The notes below the pieces were generated by a model. It was not told the origin of the DNA. It saw nothing but the letters and a program-made list of their open reading frames with translations, and ran no database searches. 11,335 nt of DNA from Parvibaculum sp. (GTDB lineage: Bacteria > Pseudomonadota > Alphaproteobacteria > Parvibaculales > Parvibaculaceae). Shown here piece by piece: positions 4,636 through 11,125 of the stretch. How positions within the stretch are numbered: position 1 is the first letter of the stretch; each line of letters opens with the position of its first letter. The stretch lies in the NCBI GenBank assembly GCA_020062605.1, contig JAGUWA010000012.1, positions 1 to 11,335 of the forward strand, in the 5' to 3' direction. Position numbers and translations under genes: made by a program.

Positions 4636-6771
4636 ATGTTGTTTCAGCGCTCTCTGGCAGCGCGGCGTGCACTTCTGCGCGCCGGCACAGCCTCCGCCGC
4701 CCTCATGGCGGCATTCTGGATGCTTCCCGCGAACGCCGCGGAAGAAGCCGCGGAGGAAACCACCTCCGCCATCGAAATACCCGAACTCGTTATCTCCGCC
4801 CCAGCCGAGGACGGCGGCCCCTCCGAAACGGTCAAGGTGGGCGACGTCTCGGGCCCGTCCGCGCGCGATGCGGGCGAGCTTCTCTCGCGTTTGCCCGGCG
4901 TGACGGCGGGCCGCATGGGCGGCCACGGGTCGGACATCAGCATTCGCGGCATGTCGGACGACAGGATCGCCGTCATCAGCGACGGTACCTATGTCTTCGG
5001 TGCCTGCCCGAACCGCATGGACCCGCCCACGTCATCCATGATGCCCATGTCGGGCGACAGCATCACCGTCCGCCGCGGTTACCAGTCCGTGCTCGATGGC
5101 CCGCCCGCACCGGCAGGCACCGTCTCGCTCGAAAGGGCCGACCCGGCCGATTTCGCCGAAGGACTATCGGGCAACGTCGAGAGCGGTATCGAGTCGAATG
5201 GCGTGCAGCGTTACGTAAGCGCGCAGGCCCGCGCCGTCGAACAGGGCAGCTATATCCGCGGCTTCATGACAGGCCGCCGCGCCGACAACTACGAAGACGG
5301 CTCCGGCCGCGAGGTCCGCTCCGCCTTCAAGCAGTATGGCGGCGGCGGAGAAGTCGGTCTGCGCTATGGTGCGGATTCGCTTCTTTCCCTTTCCACGGAA
5401 CGAAATGTCGTTGAAGACGCACTCTTCGCGGGCGCTGGCATGGATGCACCATGGACCGCGACGGACACCTACCGCCTCTCCCTCGAGCATAATTTCGAGG
5501 ATGCAGGCGCATTCAAGGGGGTCGAGGCCAGCGTCTACGGTTCCTTTGTCGATCACGTGATGGACAACTACTCGCTGCGGACGCCCGGCGCGATGACCAT
5601 GCGTACCGATGCGACCTCCGACACACGCGGCACCCGGCTCGCGGGTGTTTTCGAGTTCGGTAATGTGGATGTGACGGTCGGCGGCGATTACCGCCGCAAC
5701 GACCGCGACGCGACGAGCTATTCGTCCATGATGGCCGCCATTCCGCCGGCCACGATTTCCAACTACACATGGCCGGGCATGGAAATCGAGGATGCCGGTG
5801 TCTTCGTCGAGGCAAGTGCGCCGCTCGCGGCAAAGACGGACATCGCCGCTGGCATCCGCACCGATTTCATCTCCGTCAGGGCGACGAAGGCCGACCTCCT
5901 GCCGGGCGGCATGGGCGCGGTCTCGGCACGCACGCTCTACGGCACCTTCTACGGTGTCACGCAGACGGACCGGGATGAGACCAATGTAAGCGGCCTCGTT
6001 CGCGTCACGCACGACTTCGGCGGCTTCTCCGGTTGGGTAGGCGCGAGCCGCGCCGTACGCACGGCGGATGCGACAGAGCGAGGCATTGCCCGTGCGCCTG
6101 CGATGGGCGGTGGCGGTTGGGTCGGCAATCCCGGTCTCGACCCTGAAAAGCATCATCAGATCGATACGGGTATCGAGACGGTACGCTCCGTCTGGAAGGC
6201 ATCCACGAGCATCTGGTACGACAACGTGCAGGACTTCATCTCCCGCGACATTGCGCGCGGCCAATCCGGCGTCCTGGTAAACGATGGCGTGTCGAGCATT
6301 TTCCGCAATGTCGATGCGGAACTCGCGGGCTTCGACGTCGCGGGACAATGGGCGTTTGCGCCGTCATGGCATGTCGGTGGCGACCTTGCCTATACCTATG
6401 GCGAGAACACGACCGACAACCGGCCCCTCTACCAGATATCGCCCTTCAGCGGCAGCGTGGAGCTGGTCTACGACGTGACGGAATGGAGCGCGGGCGCGCG
6501 CATGCGCTGGGCCGCGAAACAGACGCGGGCCGACACGAGCACCGCGACGGGCTCGGGTCTCGACGTTCGCGAGACGCCGGGCTATGCGGTCGTCGATCTC
6601 TTCGGCACATGGCAACTTGCCAGTGCGGTCGAGCTGCGGGGGGGTATCGCCAACCTTCTCGACACCACCTACGCATCTCACCTGAGCCGCGGGAATGGCT
6701 TCGATCCGGCAGTGGTCCAGGTAAACGAGCCGGGACGGTCGGCCTACATCCAGGTGAATCTGGAGTTCTGA
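4636..6771 (+). CDS. TonB-dependent copper receptor (OprC/NosA type)
   Basis: This 711-residue outer-membrane receptor should import copper using TonB-ExbBD energy. A signal peptide covers residues 1 to about 34 (ending PANA-A), and a TonB-box-like IPELVIS is at 48-54. The plug domain contains LLSRLPGVTAGRMGGHG and SIRGMSDDRIAVISDGTYV. The diagnostic GACPNRMDPPTS (122-133) carries the C-x3-M copper-binding motif (C124, M128) known from OprC, and a methionine cluster MMPM follows at 135-138. A second pair, M320-T-M322, lies about where OprC has its HxM ligands. The 22-strand barrel fills the remainder and ends in the canonical outer-membrane terminal phenylalanine (VNLEF). ATG 4636 is supported by AGGAAAAG. 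The gene starts 39 nt after the DUF2946-like gene and is followed by a strong stem-loop, so the two form a compact unit. Confidence 0.95.
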   Translation: MLFQRSLAARRALLRAGTASAALMAAFWMLPANAAEEAAEETTSAIEIPELVISAPAEDGGPSETVKVGDVSGPSARDAGELLSRLPGVTAGRMGGHGSDISIRGMSDDRIAVISDGTYVFGACPNRMDPPTSSMMPMSGDSITVRRGYQSVLDGPPAPAGTVSLERADPADFAEGLSGNVESGIESNGVQRYVSAQARAVEQGSYIRGFMTGRRADNYEDGSGREVRSAFKQYGGGGEVGLRYGADSLLSLSTERNVVEDALFAGAGMDAPWTATDTYRLSLEHNFEDAGAFKGVEASVYGSFVDHVMDNYSLRTPGAMTMRTDATSDTRGTRLAGVFEFGNVDVTVGGDYRRNDRDATSYSSMMAAIPPATISNYTWPGMEIEDAGVFVEASAPLAAKTDIAAGIRTDFISVRATKADLLPGGMGAVSARTLYGTFYGVTQTDRDETNVSGLVRVTHDFGGFSGWVGASRAVRTADATERGIARAPAMGGGGWVGNPGLDPEKHHQIDTGIETVRSVWKASTSIWYDNVQDFISRDIARGQSGVLVNDGVSSIFRNVDAELAGFDVAGQWAFAPSWHVGGDLAYTYGENTTDNRPLYQISPFSGSVELVYDVTEWSAGARMRWAAKQTRADTSTATGSGLDVRETPGYAVVDLFGTWQLASAVELRGGIANLLDTTYASHLSRGNGFDPAVVQVNEPGRSAYIQVNLEF

Positions 6772-6778
6772 CCGGCAG

Positions 6779-6803
6779 GGGAGGCGGCTCCGTGCCGCCT
6801 CCC
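6779..6803 (+). terminator. Strong 10-bp stem-loop after the copper receptor gene
   Basis: GGGAGGCGGC (6779-6788) and GCCGCCTCCC (6794-6803) form a perfect 10-bp GC-rich stem with a five-base loop, eight nt after the receptor stop codon. The tail TCGCTCTCGCC is pyrimidine-rich but has no T-run. It may be a U-poor terminator or an mRNA 3'-end-protecting structure rather than a textbook intrinsic terminator. Confidence 0.6.
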
Positions 6804-6844
6804 TCGCTCTCGCCTGGTATGCGCCGATGCGTTAGCCTCATCGG

Positions 6845-7849
6845 ATGTCGCGCACCTTCCCGCTCCTTCTTCTTCTCGCTTCTCTCTCGGCCTGCGCGCC
6901 GCAGATGATGACCGTCGGCGATCCGGTCTTCGAACCGCGCATCGAGCACGCTTCCGCCGCCCGCGCGGTCATGGCGGATGGTGCCCGTCTGCCCATGCTT
7001 GTCTTCGAGGCAGAGAAGCCGCGCGCGGTCCTCCTCGCGCTGCATGGTTTCAACGACTACTCGAATTCCTTCGCGGAGCCGGGCCCCGGCCCCTGGTTCG
7101 CCCGGCAGGGCATCACGTTTGTCGCAATCGACCAGCGCGGCTTTGGCCGCGCACCCGGTTACCGGTTATGGGCGGGTGGACAGCGCATGGCCGAGGACGT
7201 GGCGGCCGTCGCCGCGCTTCTTCGCGCGGAATATCCGGACATTCCTCTCTACCTGATGGGCGAGAGCATGGGGGGCGCCGTCGCCATGCGCGCCATGGCA
7301 CTTGATGAGCCGCCCGACGTCGACGGTCTCATTCTTTCTGCGCCGGCCGTCTGGGGTTGGCAGGAGCTGAACGGATTTTACGGCTCTGTCCTCTGGGCCG
7401 CTGCCCATCTCGCGCCGTCGGCGACGTTGACGGGGCGAGGCCTCGAGATACGGCCTTCGGACAACATCGAAATGCTGAGGGCTCTCGCCCGCGATCCCGT
7501 GGTCATTAAGGAAACCCGCATCGACACGCTCTACGGCCTCGTCGGACTGATGGATAGCGCCTATGACGCAGCGCCTGAAATCCGCAAGCCTGTGCTTCTT
7601 CTTTATGGCGCGAAGGACGAGATCGTCCCTGCCGCCGCGATCGCCGGCACGATCGAAAGGCTTGAAGCCGCACATGTGGATGTCACCTCCGTCTGCTATC
7701 CGAACGGCTATCACATGCTGCTGCGCGATCTCGAAAGGGAACAGGTCTGGAAGGACATCGCGGCCTGGATCGGGCAAACCGCGCCGCCGCTTCCGTCAGG
7801 CCATGAGGGAGACCTGCGGCAATGTGAGCCCCTTGCCGATGGCGATTGA
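6845..7849 (+). CDS. Lipoprotein alpha/beta hydrolase, lysophospholipase/monoacylglycerol-lipase type
   Basis: This 334-residue protein begins with a short lipoprotein signal peptide, with lipobox LSAC and the lipidated cysteine at residue 17. It should therefore be anchored in a membrane facing the periplasm. The hydrolase part has the oxyanion segment LHGFNDYS (67-73), DQRGFGRAPG (96-105), the nucleophile elbow GESMGG (S141), the acid in GAKDEIVP (D258) and the histidine in NGYHMLLRD (H290). This complete triad fits the Hydrolase_4 (PF12146) lysophospholipase family. The likely substrate is a monoacylglycerol, lysophospholipid or other ester. The start is fixed by the lipobox, but no clear Shine-Dalgarno sequence precedes it. 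It follows the copper receptor by 73 nt beyond a strong stem-loop, so it is probably not part of the copper unit. No promoter could be assigned with confidence. Confidence 0.92.
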   Translation: MSRTFPLLLLLASLSACAPQMMTVGDPVFEPRIEHASAARAVMADGARLPMLVFEAEKPRAVLLALHGFNDYSNSFAEPGPGPWFARQGITFVAIDQRGFGRAPGYRLWAGGQRMAEDVAAVAALLRAEYPDIPLYLMGESMGGAVAMRAMALDEPPDVDGLILSAPAVWGWQELNGFYGSVLWAAAHLAPSATLTGRGLEIRPSDNIEMLRALARDPVVIKETRIDTLYGLVGLMDSAYDAAPEIRKPVLLLYGAKDEIVPAAAIAGTIERLEAAHVDVTSVCYPNGYHMLLRDLEREQVWKDIAAWIGQTAPPLPSGHEGDLRQCEPLADGD

Positions 7850-7860
7850 AGGCATAGACT
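7833..7860 (+). promoter_or_regulatory. Candidate promoter of hsp20
   Basis: TTGCCG (7833-7838) and TAGACT (7855-7860) are 16 bp apart, each 4/6 to the sigma-70 consensus, and lie over the last codons of the hydrolase gene. The -35 context CCCCTTG also fits the CCCTTG part of heat-shock sigma-32 promoters, but no CCCCAT-like -10 follows, so the sigma factor is unclear. A start near 7867 gives a leader of about 60 nt. Confidence 0.4.
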
Positions 7861-7861
7861 T

Positions 7862-7926
7862 TAAGCGGGGAGCGGTTCGGGCCGCTTATGTCGGGGGAGT
7901 ACCTCTTGGTCCGGAAGGAGAATCAA
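7862..7926 (+). promoter_or_regulatory. hsp20 5' leader with a possible ROSE-like RNA thermometer
   Basis: Two stacked foldings are possible. First, TAAGCGG (7862-7868) pairs with CCGCTTA (7882-7888) over 7 bp; alternatively AGCGG (7871-7875) pairs with CCGCT (7882-7886) around a six-base loop. Second, CTCTT (7903-7907) can pair with the Shine-Dalgarno AAGGAG (7915-7920), leaving one G bulged and a seven-base loop. An imperfect, bulged pairing over the ribosome site in an hsp20 leader is the hallmark of ROSE-type thermometers, known from alphaproteobacterial small heat-shock genes. The canonical conserved anti-SD (U-U/C-GCU) is not exactly present, so this is inference. Confidence 0.4.
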
Positions 7927-8427
7927 ATGGCCAATGAAGTCTCGAAAAACGAAAACCGCAAAAGCCCATCCTTGTTTCCGCACGATCCCTTTTCCGCATT
8001 CCGCGAGGAAATGAACAGCCTGATCGATCGTGCCTTCGGTCGAGGTTTCGGACTGTTCGATGCGCCGTCGCTCGGCCGTTTCGGTACGGGCCACATCACG
8101 CCTCAAGTCGACCTTCACGAAAATGACAAGGACTACTCGCTCACCGCGGAACTTCCCGGCATGGAGGAGAAGGACGTCGAACTCAGCGTGCATGATGGCG
8201 TGCTGACGCTGAAGGGCGAAAAGCGCTACGAGAAGAAGGATGAGAAGGATGAGGCGCGCATCGTCGAGCGTCACTACGGCAGTTTTCAGCGTATTTTCAC
8301 GCTGCCTGCCGATGTCGACGACGCAAAGATCGAAGCGAAATTCGACAAGGGCGTCCTGAAAGTCACCATGCCGAAGAAGCCAGGTGCCTCTCCGGCAAGC
8401 CGCCGCATTTCGATCGGCAAGGGGTGA
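7927..8427 (+). CDS. Hsp20/alpha-crystallin small heat-shock protein
   Basis: This 166-residue ATP-independent holdase chaperone keeps unfolding proteins soluble. The N-terminal arm has DPFSAFREEMNSLIDRAF (20-37), followed by a glycine/phenylalanine-rich stretch. The alpha-crystallin domain covers about residues 57-150: TPQVDLHENDKDY, ELPGMEEKDVELSV (75-88), GVLTLKGEK (91-99), ERHYGSFQRIFTLP (114-127) and the GVLKV signature (142-146). The C-terminal extension carries the I-x-I oligomerisation motif ISI (161-163). Completeness of all three parts indicates a functional oligomer-forming protein. The ATG at 7927 is chosen because AAGGAG lies six nt upstream; an in-frame ATG at 7888 would add 13 residues but lacks this spacing. 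The gene converges on the patatin-related gene with 6 nt between stops. Confidence 0.96.
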   Translation: MANEVSKNENRKSPSLFPHDPFSAFREEMNSLIDRAFGRGFGLFDAPSLGRFGTGHITPQVDLHENDKDYSLTAELPGMEEKDVELSVHDGVLTLKGEKRYEKKDEKDEARIVERHYGSFQRIFTLPADVDDAKIEAKFDKGVLKVTMPKKPGASPASRRISIGKG

Positions 8428-8433
8428 TCGCGC

Positions 8434-10932
8434 TCAGGCGTTTTGCGAAAGCGCCGGTTCCACACCGTCGTTCCCGTCATCTTCGGGCGCCTGCTCCTCG
8501 GCAGGCGCCTTTTCTTCGCCGAAGCGGATTTTGAGTTCCCGCTCGAGATCGGCGAAGAGTTCCGGAACATGCTCGAGATGCGGCCTCTCCGCCTTGAGAA
8601 TGGAGCGGAAGAGGCGTGCCTTCAGTTGCGCAAGATCGAGCCCCGATTTGCGGATTGCGGCTGGTGCGCTGCTTGCCACGATGTCGACAAGCCTGTCGGC
8701 CGCGTGGAGCCGGCCCCACAAATAGTCGTTCTCCCGCGCGCGGCGGCTGAAGAAGGCAGCGAAATAGCCGAGGTCGCGCCCCATCAGCGTCGCGGGTGCG
8801 CCGCCCTCACGGATCGAGCGCGCGTCTTCCGGGCTGATCCGGTCCACCTGCACGGTGTCCACATCGTCGAGATCCTGCCACTTGTTGAGCGGCAGCGTCA
8901 GCACGTCGAAGAAGGGGAAACCGACATAGGCTTGTACCAGTTCCGAGCGGATATCGTGGGGCAGGGTGCTTGCGGCCATCTGGACGAAATGATGGTCGGC
9001 GTCTCGGTCGAGGCCGACGAGATCGAGGATCGGTGCCACATGGCTCGTAAAGGCATCGATCTCGTGCGGTTCCGCCACGCCGTCATCATAGATCGCCTTG
9101 CAGATGCGGCGGATATCGTCGGTCCTGAGGCGCGCCGTCGTTTCCGACTGTATGCGGTCCAGAATCCGGTAAAGGCTCGTCTTGAAATCGTCGAGCGCGT
9201 CGGAATGCAGGCTGCCTTCGTCGCCTGCGTCGATGTCCTGGTAGAGCTCGTTCAGTCTGCGGATCACGAAGCGCAGCCGCCGCACGCGGAAACTCACGTC
9301 GAACTCGCGCAGGAAGCGCACCCAGGCGTCCTCCTTGCTCGGTTCTGCGCCGCCATTCGCATGCGTCATCCACTGCACCGGAAAGATGCCGGTGTCCTTC
9401 GCCCAGCACTCGACGGCGCGCGAAAGGGCAAGCCGGTCGCTTGGGTGGTTCACTGCCTCGCTCAGGTCGGCGATGATGTTCGTGATCTGATCGAGAACGG
9501 ATGCCACCTTGAGCTGGATATAGGCGTCATAGGCATAGCCCGCCTCGACGGCGGCCTGCGCATTCGCATTGTTCCTCAGTGTCGACAGTTGCGCGGCGTC
9601 CGGCAGCGAGGAATTGGCGGTACCCTCGAAAAGCTGTGTGATGCGCGAGCGCACATGCGGTCGTGTCGCGGCCACGATCTGCCGGTACCGTCGCACGCGT
9701 TCGGAAAATTCGTGCAGCGTTTCCAGTTCGTCGCGCACCGGCTGGTTGCGCGGAATGTCGGAAAGCGCACCCCGGATCGCCTGGAAGAATCCCGGCGCGG
9801 CGCCGCCTGCTTCCGCGCGGCCGCCTTTGGGGTCCGGATCGATATAGACGACGCGCCGGTCGACTTCGCGATAGGCGGGCCGCCCGCGAATGGCGGTGAT
9901 CGCTTCGCCGAACGGCTTGTTGTTGAGCACGCTGCCGTCGATGAAGGAAGCCTTCACGGGATCGGAGCCAGCGGCAATCAGCGGCTTGAAGTTGCCGCGC
10001 AGGAATTCCTCGCGCGTCGGCCAGTCGAGTTTTCGCTGTTTCAGAAGCGCATCGATCTCGCCGATGCGCGCGGGCGGGAAGGCGCCCGGAAAGCACGAGG
10101 TCGCCCGCGCCGCGAAAACGAGGCCCGGCACATGCGCGCTGTCGAAGTCGCTGATCGTCGTTCCGCTCTGATGCTGGAAATAGCTGAATTTCAGCGTGTG
10201 CCTGTGTTCGCGTTCGCGGATCGAAACGGGGTCGTGCAGCGGAATATGCTGGCGATAGCCATGGAAGTCGGTGACCGACACGACGAGGTCGAGCCGGTGT
10301 CCCGTCGGCAGCAGCGAGGCATTGGCGGGCGAGGGTTCGCCCATTGCGAGGCAGGCATCGAGCAGCATGCCGCTCATGATCGAACCCGAAAAGGGAGGCT
10401 CGAACCAGCGCGAACGCGTGAAGAGCTGCAGCTTCTGACGCATCTCGATGTCCGGCGCGTATTTTGCGAGCCATTTCTCGGTGATGCCCCAGAAAAGGGG
10501 CTTCATGAACAGCTTGTCCCAGCGCCCGGCGAGATGATGCTCGTCCATCAGCGCCACGATGTCCGCCTGTTCGAGCCACATCTTCCGGTGCGCATCCATG
10601 GGCAGGTCGTGGGCGAGGGCGCGCGCGAGGAGCACGCCATTGATCCCTCCGGCCGACGCGCCCGCGATCGTGTCCACGAAGACGCGCAATTCGAGCGACT
10701 GGCCGATCGCCTGGATCAGTTCGAAATAGATTTCTTCCGTATCGGTCTCGCGGTCGGCATGGTCGAGATCGCGATAGGACGCCGATGCGCGGTGCGAGCG
10801 CGCGAGGTCGTGGTGATAGACGCGGGAGGCGCGGATGAGCTTCAGGATTTCCTTGGTCACGCCGTGCATGTAGACGGCAAGCGAAACGCCGCCGTAGCAG
10901 ACAAGCGCGATCCTGAGTTCCTTTTCCTTCAT
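8434..10932 (-). CDS. Patatin-related protein (phospholipase A-like, TIGR03607/DUF3376 type)
   Basis: This 832-residue cytosolic-looking protein has an N-terminal patatin domain. The oxyanion motif CYGGVSLAVYMHG is at 12-24, the nucleophile elbow is GASAGG (91-96, S93), and the catalytic aspartate lies in DGSVLNNKP (D332). DGS replaces the more usual DGG/DGA, but patatin-related proteins of this long type often carry it. The blocks ARATSCFPGAFPP (275-287) and VVYIDPDP further support the long 'patatin-like protein' family. The C-terminal half (about 390-800) has long helical, charged stretches of unknown function and ends in an acidic, proline/glutamate-rich tail. There is no signal peptide or membrane segment. 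The expected reaction is hydrolysis of acyl groups from phospholipids or related lipids. The ATG at 10932-10930 has only a weak ribosome site. It is transcribed toward hsp20. Confidence 0.93.
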   Translation of the reverse strand: MKEKELRIALVCYGGVSLAVYMHGVTKEILKLIRASRVYHHDLARSHRASASYRDLDHADRETDTEEIYFELIQAIGQSLELRVFVDTIAGASAGGINGVLLARALAHDLPMDAHRKMWLEQADIVALMDEHHLAGRWDKLFMKPLFWGITEKWLAKYAPDIEMRQKLQLFTRSRWFEPPFSGSIMSGMLLDACLAMGEPSPANASLLPTGHRLDLVVSVTDFHGYRQHIPLHDPVSIREREHRHTLKFSYFQHQSGTTISDFDSAHVPGLVFAARATSCFPGAFPPARIGEIDALLKQRKLDWPTREEFLRGNFKPLIAAGSDPVKASFIDGSVLNNKPFGEAITAIRGRPAYREVDRRVVYIDPDPKGGRAEAGGAAPGFFQAIRGALSDIPRNQPVRDELETLHEFSERVRRYRQIVAATRPHVRSRITQLFEGTANSSLPDAAQLSTLRNNANAQAAVEAGYAYDAYIQLKVASVLDQITNIIADLSEAVNHPSDRLALSRAVECWAKDTGIFPVQWMTHANGGAEPSKEDAWVRFLREFDVSFRVRRLRFVIRRLNELYQDIDAGDEGSLHSDALDDFKTSLYRILDRIQSETTARLRTDDIRRICKAIYDDGVAEPHEIDAFTSHVAPILDLVGLDRDADHHFVQMAASTLPHDIRSELVQAYVGFPFFDVLTLPLNKWQDLDDVDTVQVDRISPEDARSIREGGAPATLMGRDLGYFAAFFSRRARENDYLWGRLHAADRLVDIVASSAPAAIRKSGLDLAQLKARLFRSILKAERPHLEHVPELFADLERELKIRFGEEKAPAEEQAPEDDGNDGVEPALSQNA
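8437..8455. terminator. Hairpin at the shared 3' end of the convergent hsp20 and patatin-related genes
   Basis: GGCGTTTT (8437-8444) and AAAGCGCC (8448-8455) form an 8-bp stem with one T-G wobble and a three-base loop in the plus-strand transcript. The stem is less perfect in the minus-strand transcript, where a C-A mismatch interrupts it. It lies in the final codons of the patatin-related gene, ten nt beyond the hsp20 stop. No U-tract follows, so intrinsic termination would be weak; it may only mark the transcript end. Confidence 0.4.
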
Positions 10933-10956
10933 GGCCCCGCCGCTTCATTGCGTGGT

Positions 10957-10987
10957 CCCCGGTGGCTCAAACCCGCCCGGACCGGGG
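10957..10987. repeat. 7-bp inverted repeat in the patatin-related gene leader
   Basis: CCCCGGT (10957-10963) and ACCGGGG (10981-10987) are perfect arms with a 17-bp spacer, 25 bp upstream of the patatin start codon. Both arms would lie in or next to the 5' untranslated region, so either an RNA stem or an operator is possible. Confidence 0.4.
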
Positions 10988-10989
10988 CC

Positions 10990-11018
10990 AGTCTAGGAGA
11001 GGACCCCCTCACGACCAA
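10990..11018 (-). promoter_or_regulatory. Candidate promoter for the patatin-related gene
   Basis: Read on the minus strand, TTGGTC (11018-11013) and TAGACT (10995-10990) are separated by 17 bp. The -10 matches 4/6 and the -35 matches 3/6 of the sigma-70 consensus. A start near 10983 gives a leader of about 50 nt. This is a weak match chosen mainly for its spacing. Confidence 0.35.
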
Positions 11019-11053
11019 TTAACGATACTGCGACAGCTTGTTCCATTCTTATT

Positions 11054-11077
11054 TACGTCTTGAATACGTAGATATTC
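11054..11077. promoter_or_regulatory. Overlapping inverted repeats upstream of the TauE/SafE gene (candidate repressor operator)
   Basis: GAATA (11062-11066) and TATTC (11073-11077) form a perfect inverted repeat around six bases. It overlaps a second one, TACGT (11054-11058) with ACGTA (11066-11070). The stretch is strikingly AT-richer than its surroundings and lies 49-72 bp before the ATG. TGAATA-N6-TATTC recalls the imperfect palindromes bound by ArsR/SmtB-family repressors, some of which control sulfur-stress genes with TauE/SafE permeases. No regulator gene is visible in the window. Confidence 0.45.
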
Positions 11078-11125
11078 GGGACCGGCAAGAGGCTCCTGCG
11101 CTCGCGCCGCGCAAAGGACAAGCCC

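Noticed and set aside
5164..6348. 394-codon minus-strand frame inside the copper receptor gene.
   Set aside because: It lies antisense to a continuous beta-barrel coding sequence and has low-complexity Arg/Ala-rich composition.
8443..11022. 859-codon open frame on the plus strand opposite the patatin-related gene.
   Set aside because: It is antisense to a protein with complete patatin motifs and shows no family pattern of its own. Codon-phase bias of the real gene keeps the opposite frame free of stops.
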